From the NCBI RefSeq assembly GCF_019492185.1, contig NZ_JAICCF010000002.1, positions 930,001 through 994,000 of the forward strand: a DNA stretch of 64,000 nucleotides, given 5' to 3'. Positions 16,207 to 23,968 of this stretch are shown here, one piece after another. The first letter of the stretch is position 1; every line of letters starts with the position of its first letter. Source of the DNA: Chitinophaga rhizophila (GTDB lineage Bacteria > Bacteroidota > Bacteroidia > Chitinophagales > Chitinophagaceae). Both the position numbers and the translations under genes were made by a program. Below the pieces are notes generated by a model, which was given only the letters and a program-made list of their open reading frames with translations, was not told the origin of the DNA and did no database searches.

Positions 16207-16971
16207 TTATTCATCCGTATTACGAAAAAGTGTATGATGAATATCAAATATATTTTCCCCTAAAATGTTGGCTTTCAGATCACGAGGAAAACCTTTCCAT
16301 TTGGGCGTGAGTTCTTTTGATCCATAATTCTTATCAAGAATTTCCCAATAATTAAGTAATGAATGGATTAATGTTAATCTCTCATCAATAATGCAAATAG
16401 GTTCTTTATAGATGACGAAATTGTCAATTTCTGGCGGAGCCAACACAAATAGTTCAATCCAATTACGACTGTATAATTTTTGACGAAGTTCCATCAAAAG
16501 CCTTCCTAAAGCATTCTGTCCTGTAAAAATCATTTCATTTTTATCAGGAATCGCCCCCCAGAAATTATCATTCGAAGAATTTTCAACTATTGCTTTTGTT
16601 CCTGTAAGATGGAGTTCTTCTCCAAACGTAACAAAATTTTGAATTAGTTTTAATTGAATACACCATCTCATTATCTTAAGCCTTACAGAATCCCAATCAG
16701 ATCTACATTGAAGTTTATGTGCCTTACTTAGCATTTTCACTTTCATCGGGCTTTTTTCTTGAATTATTTCCCTTTGTAATTCTGTATTATGTGGAAATTT
16801 GCAAGCTTGATAAAGGGCTTCTGAAGTTTTAATTTTTATGTTATTTACAATTAGGGGAAACTTTGTTGACATATTTGATAATGCTCCATAGGCATCATTA
16901 TTTTTCTTAAAGATGCAACTATCATCTTTATTGTATGATCTTAATTCTGAATCCTTTATGTTATACTTCAT
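16207..16971 (-). CDS. NADAR-domain protein
   Basis: Of the 254 residues, the first ~180 carry the NADAR (YbiA-like) pattern: YGALSNM (28-34), SEALYQACKF (50-59), SDWDSVR (91-97), then QNFVTFGEELHLTGTKAIVE and NSSNDNFWGA ending near 140. Known NADAR proteins cleave N-glycosidic bonds of ribosylated compounds; some remove ADP-ribose from guanine, and others act on riboflavin intermediates. The remaining ~75 residues are an unassigned extension. It follows the PRTase-like gene with a 31-bp gap on the same strand, so the pair is one operon. Both enzymes belong to ribosyl/NAD-linked chemistry, suggesting a conflict or defence role. Confidence 0.82.
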   Translation of the reverse strand: MKYNIKDSELRSYNKDDSCIFKKNNDAYGALSNMSTKFPLIVNNIKIKTSEALYQACKFPHNTELQREIIQEKSPMKVKMLSKAHKLQCRSDWDSVRLKIMRWCIQLKLIQNFVTFGEELHLTGTKAIVENSSNDNFWGAIPDKNEMIFTGQNALGRLLMELRQKLYSRNWIELFVLAPPEIDNFVIYKEPICIIDERLTLIHSLLNYWEILDKNYGSKELTPKWKGFPRDLKANILGENIFDIHHTLFRNTDE

Positions 16972-17002
16972 GACTTTGTTTATTGCATTAAGTTATTCCA
17001 AT

Positions 17003-18070
17003 TTAAGTATGTTCTCTAAGGAATAACGGAGAAAATCCATGGGCATTATACCAAAAACATAAAGGAGTGTTAAACGGAACATTGCGCCAACTGAAGATTA
17101 GTGTACCAAATCCTAAACTCATGTCTGTATATTGGCCATATCCTAGCGGACGAGCTCTTTTATTTTCTTTAGGTATTTTATTATATAGTTCTATGCACTT
17201 TTTTAGAATAATTAATTCATACCGATTTCTATTTTCAGAATTAGAAAAAAACTTTTCTTCAGCCGGATTATCTGGTTTTCTATACTGAATATTTTCTGTT
17301 TTTTTATATCCTCTATCGTGAATTTTATCTTCTATTTCCTTTTGACATGCTAGGATTTCTTCATCTATAATATCTGCGGTGGGATAAAGAAAATTGAGCT
17401 CCCCTTCAGTGCCATCATTATCAATTAAAAAACGATTATTCCATACATATAGAATTGATCCTACATTTTTTTCTCCTAAGCATTTATAAAGCCTTGTGGT
17501 AAATTTAGATATACATTTGTTATGAGCTGCCAAATATGCTAATACTAGTTGGGACTTTGAAGCTTTGAAATTTTCAAAATTTGTTCCGCCATTATTATGT
17601 AATGCATTAAACCATCCACTCTCTTCGTCCGCTAACCCCTTAATGGCTGTCTCCCCAGTACATAAGAAGTCGTCTAGGTATATTACATATTTAGGATTGG
17701 TACTATTACATTCCCTTAAGCTTGTGTTATAATCTTTTTGTAATACGTCATCTAGAAAATTAAGTAAAAGTTTTTGACTTTTTCCTTCGCTTTGGTTGTC
17801 TATGAAATATGAATTACTTATAAGTTCCTTCACATTCTCAAATGGTTCTTTTTGCTTCAAATAATTAATTATCCCTTTTATATGTTGAATACCGCTTTCT
17901 TTAGATATATATCGTTGTTTCATTATGTGTAGGGTCTCGTTTAATATAAGCTCTTGATCCTCTTTTTCAAATTGTTTAATCCAGTCATAAATTCGCTCAG
18001 TGGTCATAAATCCTATATCGCTACGGTGATCTTTAATTATTTCATATAGTTCATTAACTACAGATTCCAT
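17003..18070 (-). CDS. PRTase-CE-like protein of a putative conflict system
   Basis: The 355-residue protein has a phosphoribosyltransferase-type PRPP loop, IYLDDFLCTGETAI (130-143): two acidic residues after a hydrophobic strand, then TGET. The rest does not match metabolic phosphoribosyltransferases. An N-terminal helical part (1-100) precedes the loop, and the C-terminal part has RARPLGYGQYTDMSLGFGTLIFSWRNVPFNTPLCFWY. This suits the PRTase-CE group described in computational surveys of prokaryotic conflict systems. The substrate is unknown. It is the first gene of a two-gene minus-strand operon with the NADAR gene, in the most AT-rich part of the island. I see no transmembrane segment or signal peptide. 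Confidence 0.65.
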   Translation of the reverse strand: MESVVNELYEIIKDHRSDIGFMTTERIYDWIKQFEKEDQELILNETLHIMKQRYISKESGIQHIKGIINYLKQKEPFENVKELISNSYFIDNQSEGKSQKLLLNFLDDVLQKDYNTSLRECNSTNPKYVIYLDDFLCTGETAIKGLADEESGWFNALHNNGGTNFENFKASKSQLVLAYLAAHNKCISKFTTRLYKCLGEKNVGSILYVWNNRFLIDNDGTEGELNFLYPTADIIDEEILACQKEIEDKIHDRGYKKTENIQYRKPDNPAEEKFFSNSENRNRYELIILKKCIELYNKIPKENKRARPLGYGQYTDMSLGFGTLIFSWRNVPFNTPLCFWYNAHGFSPLFLREHT

Positions 18071-18357
18071 GGTTTTCTAATTTGGGATTCAAAAAGTAAA
18101 ATACTGAAATAATGTCTATTAATAGACATCATTCGGAGATATACGTAGTTATTCGATTAGATTAACATAAACAGTTTTATTTTAATTTCACCTCGACACA
18201 TTGTAAAAAAAACGGGAATTACACCAAATGCTTAATTATATGCATTAGTCAATCTATCATTATCTTCTGAATACAAGCCATCGAATAATTCATTTCCAAT
18301 AACAGTTTCAATAAATAATTTCACTGAAATATGCATTTATTTCAGACAAATCCTCTA

Positions 18358-18397
18358 CAAATCGGTTCGAAACTTGTCCCCGGTAGCCCGCAGAATA
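18358..18397. repeat. direct repeat A of a 2-kb flanked segment
   Basis: Forty bases that match 20350-20389 at 33 positions in the same orientation. The shared blocks are CGGTTCGAAA, TTGTCCC and AGCCCGC. Each copy is followed immediately by a strong hairpin. The GGTTCGAA block looks like a tRNA T loop, but the flanking bases do not form a T stem. Confidence 0.65.
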
Positions 18398-18430
18398 GTA
18401 AGACCCGCTCTATGAGCGGGTCTTACTATT
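18394..18430 (-). terminator. 17-bp perfect hairpin beside repeat A
   Basis: Arms 18394-18410 and 18414-18430 pair without mismatch around a TAT loop. The T run is weak, but position and strength suit a terminator for the nuclease remnant or a boundary against read-through. Confidence 0.6.
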
Positions 18431-18518
18431 TAAATCTATTTTGATGAATATCTAAGATATTTGTTGTCAACAACATCAGCATTCGAAATCAGTTGCTTTA
18501 AGATATGTAATTAGCCAT

Positions 18519-18740
18519 CTAAGCATTTATTTCCCTTATTCTCTGTTGTGCTAACTGTATTGCCATGTGTAACTTTTGTTTCAGTAATTCTTTTGATGGC
18601 AATTCAAGAAGATATTGTGCAACATGTATACCCGCCGAATCAAGTTCTGACAGTTCAACTAATTCATCATTCTTATCTGCACAAAGAATTAATCCAATTG
18701 GAGAAAGTTCATGAGGTTGTTGTTCATAATTAGCGAACAA
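18519..18740 (-). pseudogene. C-terminal remnant of a DUF1016 (YhcG-like) PDDEXK nuclease
   Basis: The 73 residues match the end of DUF1016 proteins as I know them: the block PIGLILCADKNDELVELSEL followed by GIHVAQYLLELPSKELLKQKLHMAIQLA is their usual C-terminus. Full-length members have about 330 residues with a helical N-terminal domain and a PDDEXK nuclease domain, both missing here. The reading frame upstream is closed by a TGA two codons before a TTG start, so the 5' part was lost. Such nucleases accompany restriction or defence loci. It sits inside the repeat-bounded 2-kb segment, so truncation may date from that insertion. Confidence 0.72.
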
Positions 18741-18895
18741 ACTTCAATTACTTCATGTCAGTCCACCCGATTTAGTTACACTTTGTTAATGACATTTGTA
18801 ACACGCGTGTGATAAAAATAAACTTTAAGGCTGTTCAACAGCAGAAGATTTTGTATAATTGACCAGTCATAAAACGTGTTAATAAATCCCCCTTT

Positions 18896-20341
18896 TTGCG
18901 CGTGGTACTTAGAAGAATTTTACTTTTACTCTGGCTGGTAATATCTGCGGTTCACCTGCATGGGCAAAGCCTTGCTGATACAGTTAAAATTATTGAAAGA
19001 ATATTCAGTCGATACCAGTCCCCAAGCCCGGGTGGTCAGCTGGCAGTAAGCCGGGATGGAAAAATCCTTTTCTCACAAGCGTGGGGAATGGCGGATTTAG
19101 AGCGTCAGGTAGTGATGAGCAAGGAATCTGTGATTGAGGCGGGTTCGGTATCAAAGCAGTTTACCGCGGCCGCAGTTTTACTGCTCGAGCAGCAGGGAAT
19201 GCTAAAACTTTCTGATGAGGTGCACCGTTATCTGCCGGAATTACCCGATTATGGTGTGCCAATAAGTTTAAGCCAAATGCTCCACCATACCAGCGGACTT
19301 AAAGACTGGGGTAGTTTGGTGGCGCTTTCGGATTGGCCCCGAGGAACTAAGGTCTATTCGAATCCAGATGTACTAAACATCGTGGCCCGTCAGCCTGATC
19401 TGAACCATAACCCAGGTGAAGAGTTCATGTACAGTAATTCAAATTATGTGCTGCTGGCTATGATCGTAGAGAGGGTAAGCGGAGAAAGCTTGGCAGCGTT
19501 CACTAAAAAATATATTTTTTCTCCTGCCGGAATGACTCACTCAAGCTGGAGAACGGACGTCAGGGCAATAGTTCCCTGGAGGGCCATAGCATATTCAAAG
19601 AACGAGAAAGGCTATTTCACGGATATGCCCAATGAAAATGTGTATGGTAACGGAGGTCTGTTAACAACAGCGGAAGATTTATTGAAATGGAATGTTTATT
19701 GTTTTTCTGGCAAACCTGGCGGGCCTTCTTTGCTATCTCGCCAGCTGGAAACGGTACCTTTAAATAGTGGCATAAAGAACAATTATTCAGCAGGCTTACG
19801 GATTTTGACTTATAACGGTCAAGAGTTGTTCAGTCATGATGGTGCAACTGCCGCATACCGGGCCTTGCTCGAATATTACCCTTTGTCGAAGCTTTCGATT
19901 GCCTGGCTTTCAAATACATCCGAGTTCGACGAAAAAGGAGACGGGACAGCTGAGCTTCGGGACTTACTGGTGAAAAAAGCACCCGGTACCGGCAAGGAAA
20001 ACTTTAATCCAGAACCGACTCCCTCACCTACACCTGTAAAAAAAGATAGTCCAATAATACCGGCTAAGGAGCTGAACGAATACACTGGTAAATACTATTC
20101 ACAACAAGTAGAAGCAGCATTAGAAATATCTCTCAGCGAAGGAAAGCTTATCATTACCCGTTACTCAAAAGATAAGTATGTTTTGGTCCCTATTAGCGCG
20201 GATGAGTTTTTAATTGCGGATTCAAAAGTTAAGGTAGCTTTTTTGCGAAAAAAGAGGACACTAATAGGATTAAGTTTTACTACACCGAGAGTTAGAAACG
20301 TGCAGTTTAATAAAATTAATGAAAGTCAGAATTTGAAATAG
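18896..20341 (+). CDS. exported serine hydrolase of the beta-lactamase (class C/PBP4*) fold
   Basis: The 481-residue protein starts at TTG (18896) or GTG (18902), with a basic-hydrophobic signal peptide ending near HGQS. The penicillin-binding motifs follow: SVSK (SxxK, nucleophile about residue 85), YSNSNY (YxN) and HDGAT (in the KTG/HxG position). A Pro-rich linker (NPEPTPSPTPVKKDSP) joins it to a C-terminal lipocalin-like domain of about 90 residues, as in many Bacteroidota esterase/D-aminopeptidase members. It acts in the periplasm or on the surface; the substrate (peptidoglycan peptide, ester or beta-lactam) cannot be told. It is flanked by 40-bp direct repeats and followed by a good terminator. 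Confidence 0.85.
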   Translation: MRVVLRRILLLLWLVISAVHLHGQSLADTVKIIERIFSRYQSPSPGGQLAVSRDGKILFSQAWGMADLERQVVMSKESVIEAGSVSKQFTAAAVLLLEQQGMLKLSDEVHRYLPELPDYGVPISLSQMLHHTSGLKDWGSLVALSDWPRGTKVYSNPDVLNIVARQPDLNHNPGEEFMYSNSNYVLLAMIVERVSGESLAAFTKKYIFSPAGMTHSSWRTDVRAIVPWRAIAYSKNEKGYFTDMPNENVYGNGGLLTTAEDLLKWNVYCFSGKPGGPSLLSRQLETVPLNSGIKNNYSAGLRILTYNGQELFSHDGATAAYRALLEYYPLSKLSIAWLSNTSEFDEKGDGTAELRDLLVKKAPGTGKENFNPEPTPSPTPVKKDSPIIPAKELNEYTGKYYSQQVEAALEISLSEGKLIITRYSKDKYVLVPISADEFLIADSKVKVAFLRKKRTLIGLSFTTPRVRNVQFNKINESQNLK

Positions 20342-20349
20342 ATCCCGAT

Positions 20350-20389
20350 CAAACCGGTTCGAAAGTTGTCCCTTGCAGCCCGCTAAATA
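20350..20389. repeat. direct repeat B of a 2-kb flanked segment
   Basis: Second copy of the 40-bp repeat, same orientation, starting nine bases after the hydrolase stop. It differs from copy A at seven positions and is followed by a terminator hairpin. The spacing between corresponding points of A and B is 1992 bp. Confidence 0.65.
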
Positions 20390-20392
20390 AAT

Positions 20393-20422
20393 AAAAAGCT
20401 CACGCCTGGCGTGGGCTTTTTT
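20393..20422 (+). terminator. terminator of the serine hydrolase gene
   Basis: CACGC/GCGTG core stem extended by AAAAAGCT/GGCTTTTT gives about 13 base pairs with a three-base loop and a T run. Confidence 0.85.
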
Positions 20423-20550
20423 ATTGTAGTCAATGTTTTATCTGACAACCAAAGCAGGTGTCAATTACGACAATGATTGGCAGTATGAATAGTTAGCATG
20501 GGATAAGTGATACATCTCTGACAGGCTGAAAGTACTTCTATGCTACGCAT

Positions 20551-20586
20551 AAAAAGAGCCTTCAGCTATACTGAAAGCTTTTTTTA
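20551..20586 (+). terminator. imperfect terminator-like hairpin
   Basis: AAAAAGAGCCTTCAG pairs with CTGAAAGCTTTTTT with one mismatch and G-T pairs, then a T run. It resembles the terminator of tRNA-Asp. No gene directly precedes it on the plus strand, so it may be a leftover of a lost gene or act for the minus-strand gene at 20647. Confidence 0.5.
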
Positions 20587-20646
20587 TGTGATGGGTAATG
20601 CCACCGGACTAATAACCATAAGGCGCTCTTACAGATTAAAGCATGT

Positions 20647-21069
20647 CTAAAGCGTTATGCGATTGACGATATTATAATAAGCATCAAGGTCGAGCCATTC
20701 TATGCCTGATATAACTTTGCCATCTTTGATTGTCATAATGTACATGTATTCATTTCTGTAAGGTTGACCGTCAATAGCCACACTTGCACTTTTGATCCTT
20801 GCAAATACCTCATCACCGTCAGACCAGACACCTACAGTTTCAACAACCAGGGGTTGGGCCAGTCGCTGAAACAGCGCTTCTTCCGCATCTTTGAACAAAT
20901 GGCTCATTCCATGATAAGTACCAGCAACGGGTCCGTGGCCAGCAATCGTCCAGACTACGTCCTCTACAAACAGATTGTTGAAAAATAAAGTAAAGTCCTG
21001 TGCGGCTTCGGCCAGGGCGCTTTTCACAATTTCTTTGTTTGATGTTTCCTTTGCAATATTCCTTTCCAT
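20647..21069 (-). CDS. SnoaL-like / NTF2-superfamily protein
   Basis: From the ATG at 21069 the product is 140 residues; a longer frame to 21144 has an unlikely N-terminus and overlaps the regulator gene. It shows the alpha+beta cone pattern of NTF2-like proteins: an N-terminal helix (NKEIVKSALAEAAQDFTLFFNNLFVEDVVW), the segment GHGPVAGTYHG, then strands GDEVFARIKSASVAIDGQPYRNEYMYIMTIKDGKV and a closing IEWLD. Such small proteins include polyketide cyclases and ketosteroid-isomerase-like enzymes, often with unknown substrates. It is directly downstream of an AraC regulator on the same strand and probably under its control. Confidence 0.8.
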   Translation of the reverse strand: MERNIAKETSNKEIVKSALAEAAQDFTLFFNNLFVEDVVWTIAGHGPVAGTYHGMSHLFKDAEEALFQRLAQPLVVETVGVWSDGDEVFARIKSASVAIDGQPYRNEYMYIMTIKDGKVISGIEWLDLDAYYNIVNRITL

Positions 21070-21140
21070 GACTATACTGTTTTTATGCAAAGCTATCACA
21101 GACAGCAATGATTTATTTATCGATATCAAACAGATCTTTG

Positions 21141-22052
21141 TCAAATAGAAACCTTTCGGAATGAAGTGGGACTAGTACGGGTATGCTTTTTAAAGAAGAC
21201 ATTAAACTGCGCCTGATTCTCGAAACCAAGTACATAACTGATCTCTCCTATATTCCAATCCGTATGATTCAGTAATGTTTTAGCTTCGCTGATCAGTCGT
21301 TCCGTTATGTGGTCTGTAGTGGTACGGCCAGAAATGCTTTTTATTGCACGGTTGAGATGATTAACATGCACTGCGAGGCTATCAGCAATGATCTTAGGAG
21401 ACCGGAATGCAAAGCGCTGCGAAGTAGCCGTAATAGGAAACTGGCGTTCTAACAGCTCAAGGAATACGGCATAGATGCGGGAGCCGGCATTATGACTTGA
21501 AAGCTCCTGCACGGAAGGTTGAAGCTTTATAGCCGAATAGATCAGTTCACTGACATAGTTTTTAATGAGTTCGTATTTATAGATGTAGTCAGAGCTTGCC
21601 TCTTGAAGCATCTTTTCAAAAACTAACTGTACGGCTGCAGATTGATCATCAGTCAAGGAGAAAACCGGCCTGGAAGATGACTTGAATAAAGGCAGGTCGT
21701 TCAGATTAAGACGGTGATTGACCCTAAAAAACTCGTCGTCAAATATACAATAGTACCCCCTGGAAGCTGCAGAAAGTGGTTCAGAAGTATAGGGCGTTTT
21801 AGGATTAAAAAATAGCAATGTATTGCCGCTTACCGGAATGCTTTTATCTCCGTAATGAAAGACATTGGTACCACTGAATAACATAATCTTGTAGAAATCT
21901 CTCCTGATATAAGCCGGATAATGTGAACCGGCATTCACCCATTCCTCAATACGGAAGACATTGAAATGCCCGAATTTCGTCTGGAGTTCTTCAGCCAGGC
22001 CATTAAATTTATGTTTATAAAACTCAGTTAATGATTCCGTGATCTTCTTCAT
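21141..22052 (-). CDS. AraC-family transcriptional regulator
   Basis: In the 303-residue protein, the C-terminal 100 residues contain the double helix-turn-helix of AraC/XylS proteins. RSPKIIADSLAVHVNHLNRAIKSISG is the first HTH, and HTDWNIGEISYVLGFENQAQFNVFFKKHTRTSPTSFRK is the second with the family signature. The N-terminal ~190 residues form a cupin-like effector region (SGNTLLFFNPKTPYTSEPL). The gene is followed by the NTF2-like gene 71 bp downstream. The effector is unknown. Confidence 0.92.
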   Translation of the reverse strand: MKKITESLTEFYKHKFNGLAEELQTKFGHFNVFRIEEWVNAGSHYPAYIRRDFYKIMLFSGTNVFHYGDKSIPVSGNTLLFFNPKTPYTSEPLSAASRGYYCIFDDEFFRVNHRLNLNDLPLFKSSSRPVFSLTDDQSAAVQLVFEKMLQEASSDYIYKYELIKNYVSELIYSAIKLQPSVQELSSHNAGSRIYAVFLELLERQFPITATSQRFAFRSPKIIADSLAVHVNHLNRAIKSISGRTTTDHITERLISEAKTLLNHTDWNIGEISYVLGFENQAQFNVFFKKHTRTSPTSFRKVSI

Positions 22053-22177
22053 GCTATACTAAAGTTTATATTCAATGGTGTTTATAAATTTAAGCAATAA
22101 TGACTTAGTAAGTTATCCAGCAAACTGCATATACACCTTATATTTGTAATGATAAGTTATACCTAATCCAACTGATT

Positions 22178-22726
22178 ATGGAAAAGATCGTTTATACCCA
22201 GGACATACTTACTATCAGTAATTTCCTATCCCCCGATGAATGCGCAGGCCTGATCAGCAAAAGCGAAGCAATAGGTTATGAAGAAGCCACAGTTGACGTC
22301 GGAGGCGGCCAGCAACGTCTACTTAAAAGCGTAAGAAACAACGAGAGAGTATTATTCAAGGATGAGATGTATGCTGCCTTGATATGGGAGCGCCTGAAGA
22401 CATTTGCTCCTGAAGGCAAATCCGGGGAATATGCTTGTGGGCTGAATGAACTGTTCCGCTTCTATAAATACAGTGCCGGACAACGCTTTAAAATGCACAA
22501 AGATGGCTCTTTCAAGAGAGATCCTTACGAACAGAGTCAGTATACTTTTATGATTTATCTGAATGAGGATTATGTCGGCGGGGAAACAATATTTGCTTCA
22601 GGGGAAATTATCCGTCCGCAAACTGGATCCGCTTTGATATTCCATCATCCATTAAGGCATGAAGGTGCACTGCTGTCGTCTGGTATAAAGTATGTGCTGC
22701 GTTCAGATATTATGTACAGGATTTAA
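22178..22726 (+). CDS. 2OG-Fe(II) oxygenase, prolyl-4-hydroxylase type
   Basis: The 182-residue protein is a minimal double-stranded beta helix dioxygenase. The metal ligands are visible: HKD (His107, Asp109) and a distal His161 in LRHEG. Lys171 in SGIKYVL is in the place of the 2-oxoglutarate carboxylate binder. The stretch QYTFMIYLNEDYVGGETIF is typical of the P4H_2/2OG-FeII_Oxy_3 group. Likely reaction: 2-oxoglutarate-dependent hydroxylation of a protein or small molecule; the substrate is unknown. It is divergent from the AraC gene with 125 bp between starts, so it may share that regulator. Confidence 0.9.
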   Translation: MEKIVYTQDILTISNFLSPDECAGLISKSEAIGYEEATVDVGGGQQRLLKSVRNNERVLFKDEMYAALIWERLKTFAPEGKSGEYACGLNELFRFYKYSAGQRFKMHKDGSFKRDPYEQSQYTFMIYLNEDYVGGETIFASGEIIRPQTGSALIFHHPLRHEGALLSSGIKYVLRSDIMYRI

Positions 22727-22827
22727 CACTGTTAGTTTAACATTGCACAGAAGACTACCGTCTAATATGCAATTGTCAGGCGCAACACCTACCTTTAGGT
22801 TGGCTATTATACATTGAAAAAAGACGT

Positions 22828-23850
22828 ATGAAGAAAATAGGATTTTTATCATTCGGACATTGGTCTAATCATCCAGCCTACAAAACCCGTACAGCGGCCG
22901 ATACACTGCTTCAGTCTATTGATCTGGCTGTCGCGGCTGAGGAGATCGGGTTAGATGGCGCATATTTTCGGGTACATCATTTTGCAGCTCAGTTAGCATC
23001 GCCATTCCCTTTACTTTCTGCTATCGGGGCTAAAACCAGCAAGATAGAGATTGGAACAGGCGTTATTGACATGCGCTATGAAAATCCCCTTTATATGGTG
23101 GAAGATGCCGGTGCTGCAGACCTGATATCAGGAGGGCGATTGCAATTAGGAATCAGCAGAGGATCGCCCGAACAGGTCATTGATGGATGGCGTTATTTCG
23201 GTTACGAGCCGGAAGAAGGTGATACTGACGCAGATATGGGGCGTAAAAAAGCATTGCAGTTTTTAGAAAGACTTAAGGGAGTTGGCTTTGCACAACCTAA
23301 CCCATATCCCATGTTTCCTAATCCACCAGGCCTGTTGCGATTAGAACCTTACTCCGAGGGGCTACGAGATAGAATATGGTGGGGTGCTGCGTCCAACGCA
23401 ACCGCTGTATGGGCAGCTGAAAATGGTATGTATCTTCAAAGCTCTACCCTTAAATTTGACGAAAGTGGCAAACCATTCCATATCCAGCAAGCAGAACAAA
23501 TCAGGCTGTATAAGGACGCATGGAAAAAGGCCGGCCATCAACGCGCGCCGAGGGTGTCTGTAAGTAGATCCATTTTTGCACTGATGAACGATCAGGATAG
23601 GTTGTTCTTTGGGCAGCAAATGGATAAAAGCGACAAAATAGGCATGATTGAAAGTGATAAACGTGCCATCTTCGGAAGAAGCTATGCCGGAGAACCTGAT
23701 CAGCTGATAAAAGAGCTGGCGCAGGATGAAGCTATCCAGGAAGCGGATACGCTGCTGCTCACAATACCCAATACACTAGGAGTTGACTACAACGTACATA
23801 TCCTGTCCTCCATCCTGGAGCATGTAGCACCGGGTTTAGGCTGGCGTTAG
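22828..23850 (+). CDS. LLM-class flavin-dependent oxidoreductase (luciferase-like)
   Basis: This 340-residue protein is a TIM-barrel of the bacterial luciferase-like monooxygenase family. Its N-terminal strand MKKIGFLSFGHW, the segment EEIGLDGAYFRVHHFA, and the core ASPFPLLSAIGAKTSKIEIGTGVIDMRYENPLYMVEDAGAADLISGGRL are characteristic (the GxRLQLGISRG phosphate-binding loop follows). It would use reduced FMN or F420-like cofactor and oxygen; the substrate is not indicated. It lies 101 bp after the 2OG oxygenase on the same strand and is closed by a short GC-rich hairpin. Confidence 0.9.
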   Translation: MKKIGFLSFGHWSNHPAYKTRTAADTLLQSIDLAVAAEEIGLDGAYFRVHHFAAQLASPFPLLSAIGAKTSKIEIGTGVIDMRYENPLYMVEDAGAADLISGGRLQLGISRGSPEQVIDGWRYFGYEPEEGDTDADMGRKKALQFLERLKGVGFAQPNPYPMFPNPPGLLRLEPYSEGLRDRIWWGAASNATAVWAAENGMYLQSSTLKFDESGKPFHIQQAEQIRLYKDAWKKAGHQRAPRVSVSRSIFALMNDQDRLFFGQQMDKSDKIGMIESDKRAIFGRSYAGEPDQLIKELAQDEAIQEADTLLLTIPNTLGVDYNVHILSSILEHVAPGLGWR

Positions 23851-23854
23851 TTAA

Positions 23855-23880
23855 GGGGGGTATCACGGTACTCCCCCTTT
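23855..23880 (+). terminator. terminator of the LLM oxidoreductase gene
   Basis: GGGGGGTA pairs with TACTCCCC over a six-base loop, with one G-T pair, then CTTTCTT. The T run is short. Confidence 0.6.
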
Positions 23881-23968
23881 CTTATGGAAAGACATTATAC
23901 TCATTCCGGCCTCAATCGGTAAAGATGTATGATGTATACCAAGGTCTAAGTTAACTGGCAGACTCTGG

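Larger units (their letters stand above)
18071..18518. other. right end of the AT-rich block
   Basis: There is no gene. The left half is AT-rich and holds the PRTase promoter on the minus strand, which I could not locate exactly. The right half has direct repeat A (18358-18397) and a strong hairpin (18394-18430). Confidence 0.5.

Noticed and set aside
18896..20341. True class C beta-lactamase resistance gene
   Set aside because: Motifs are shared with esterases and D-aminopeptidases, and a C-terminal extra domain is present; substrate cannot be inferred.
18358..20389. Repeats A and B as intact or partial tRNA genes because of the GGTTCGAA word
   Set aside because: The flanking bases do not form a T stem, the acceptor does not follow, and no 5' tRNA half is present.
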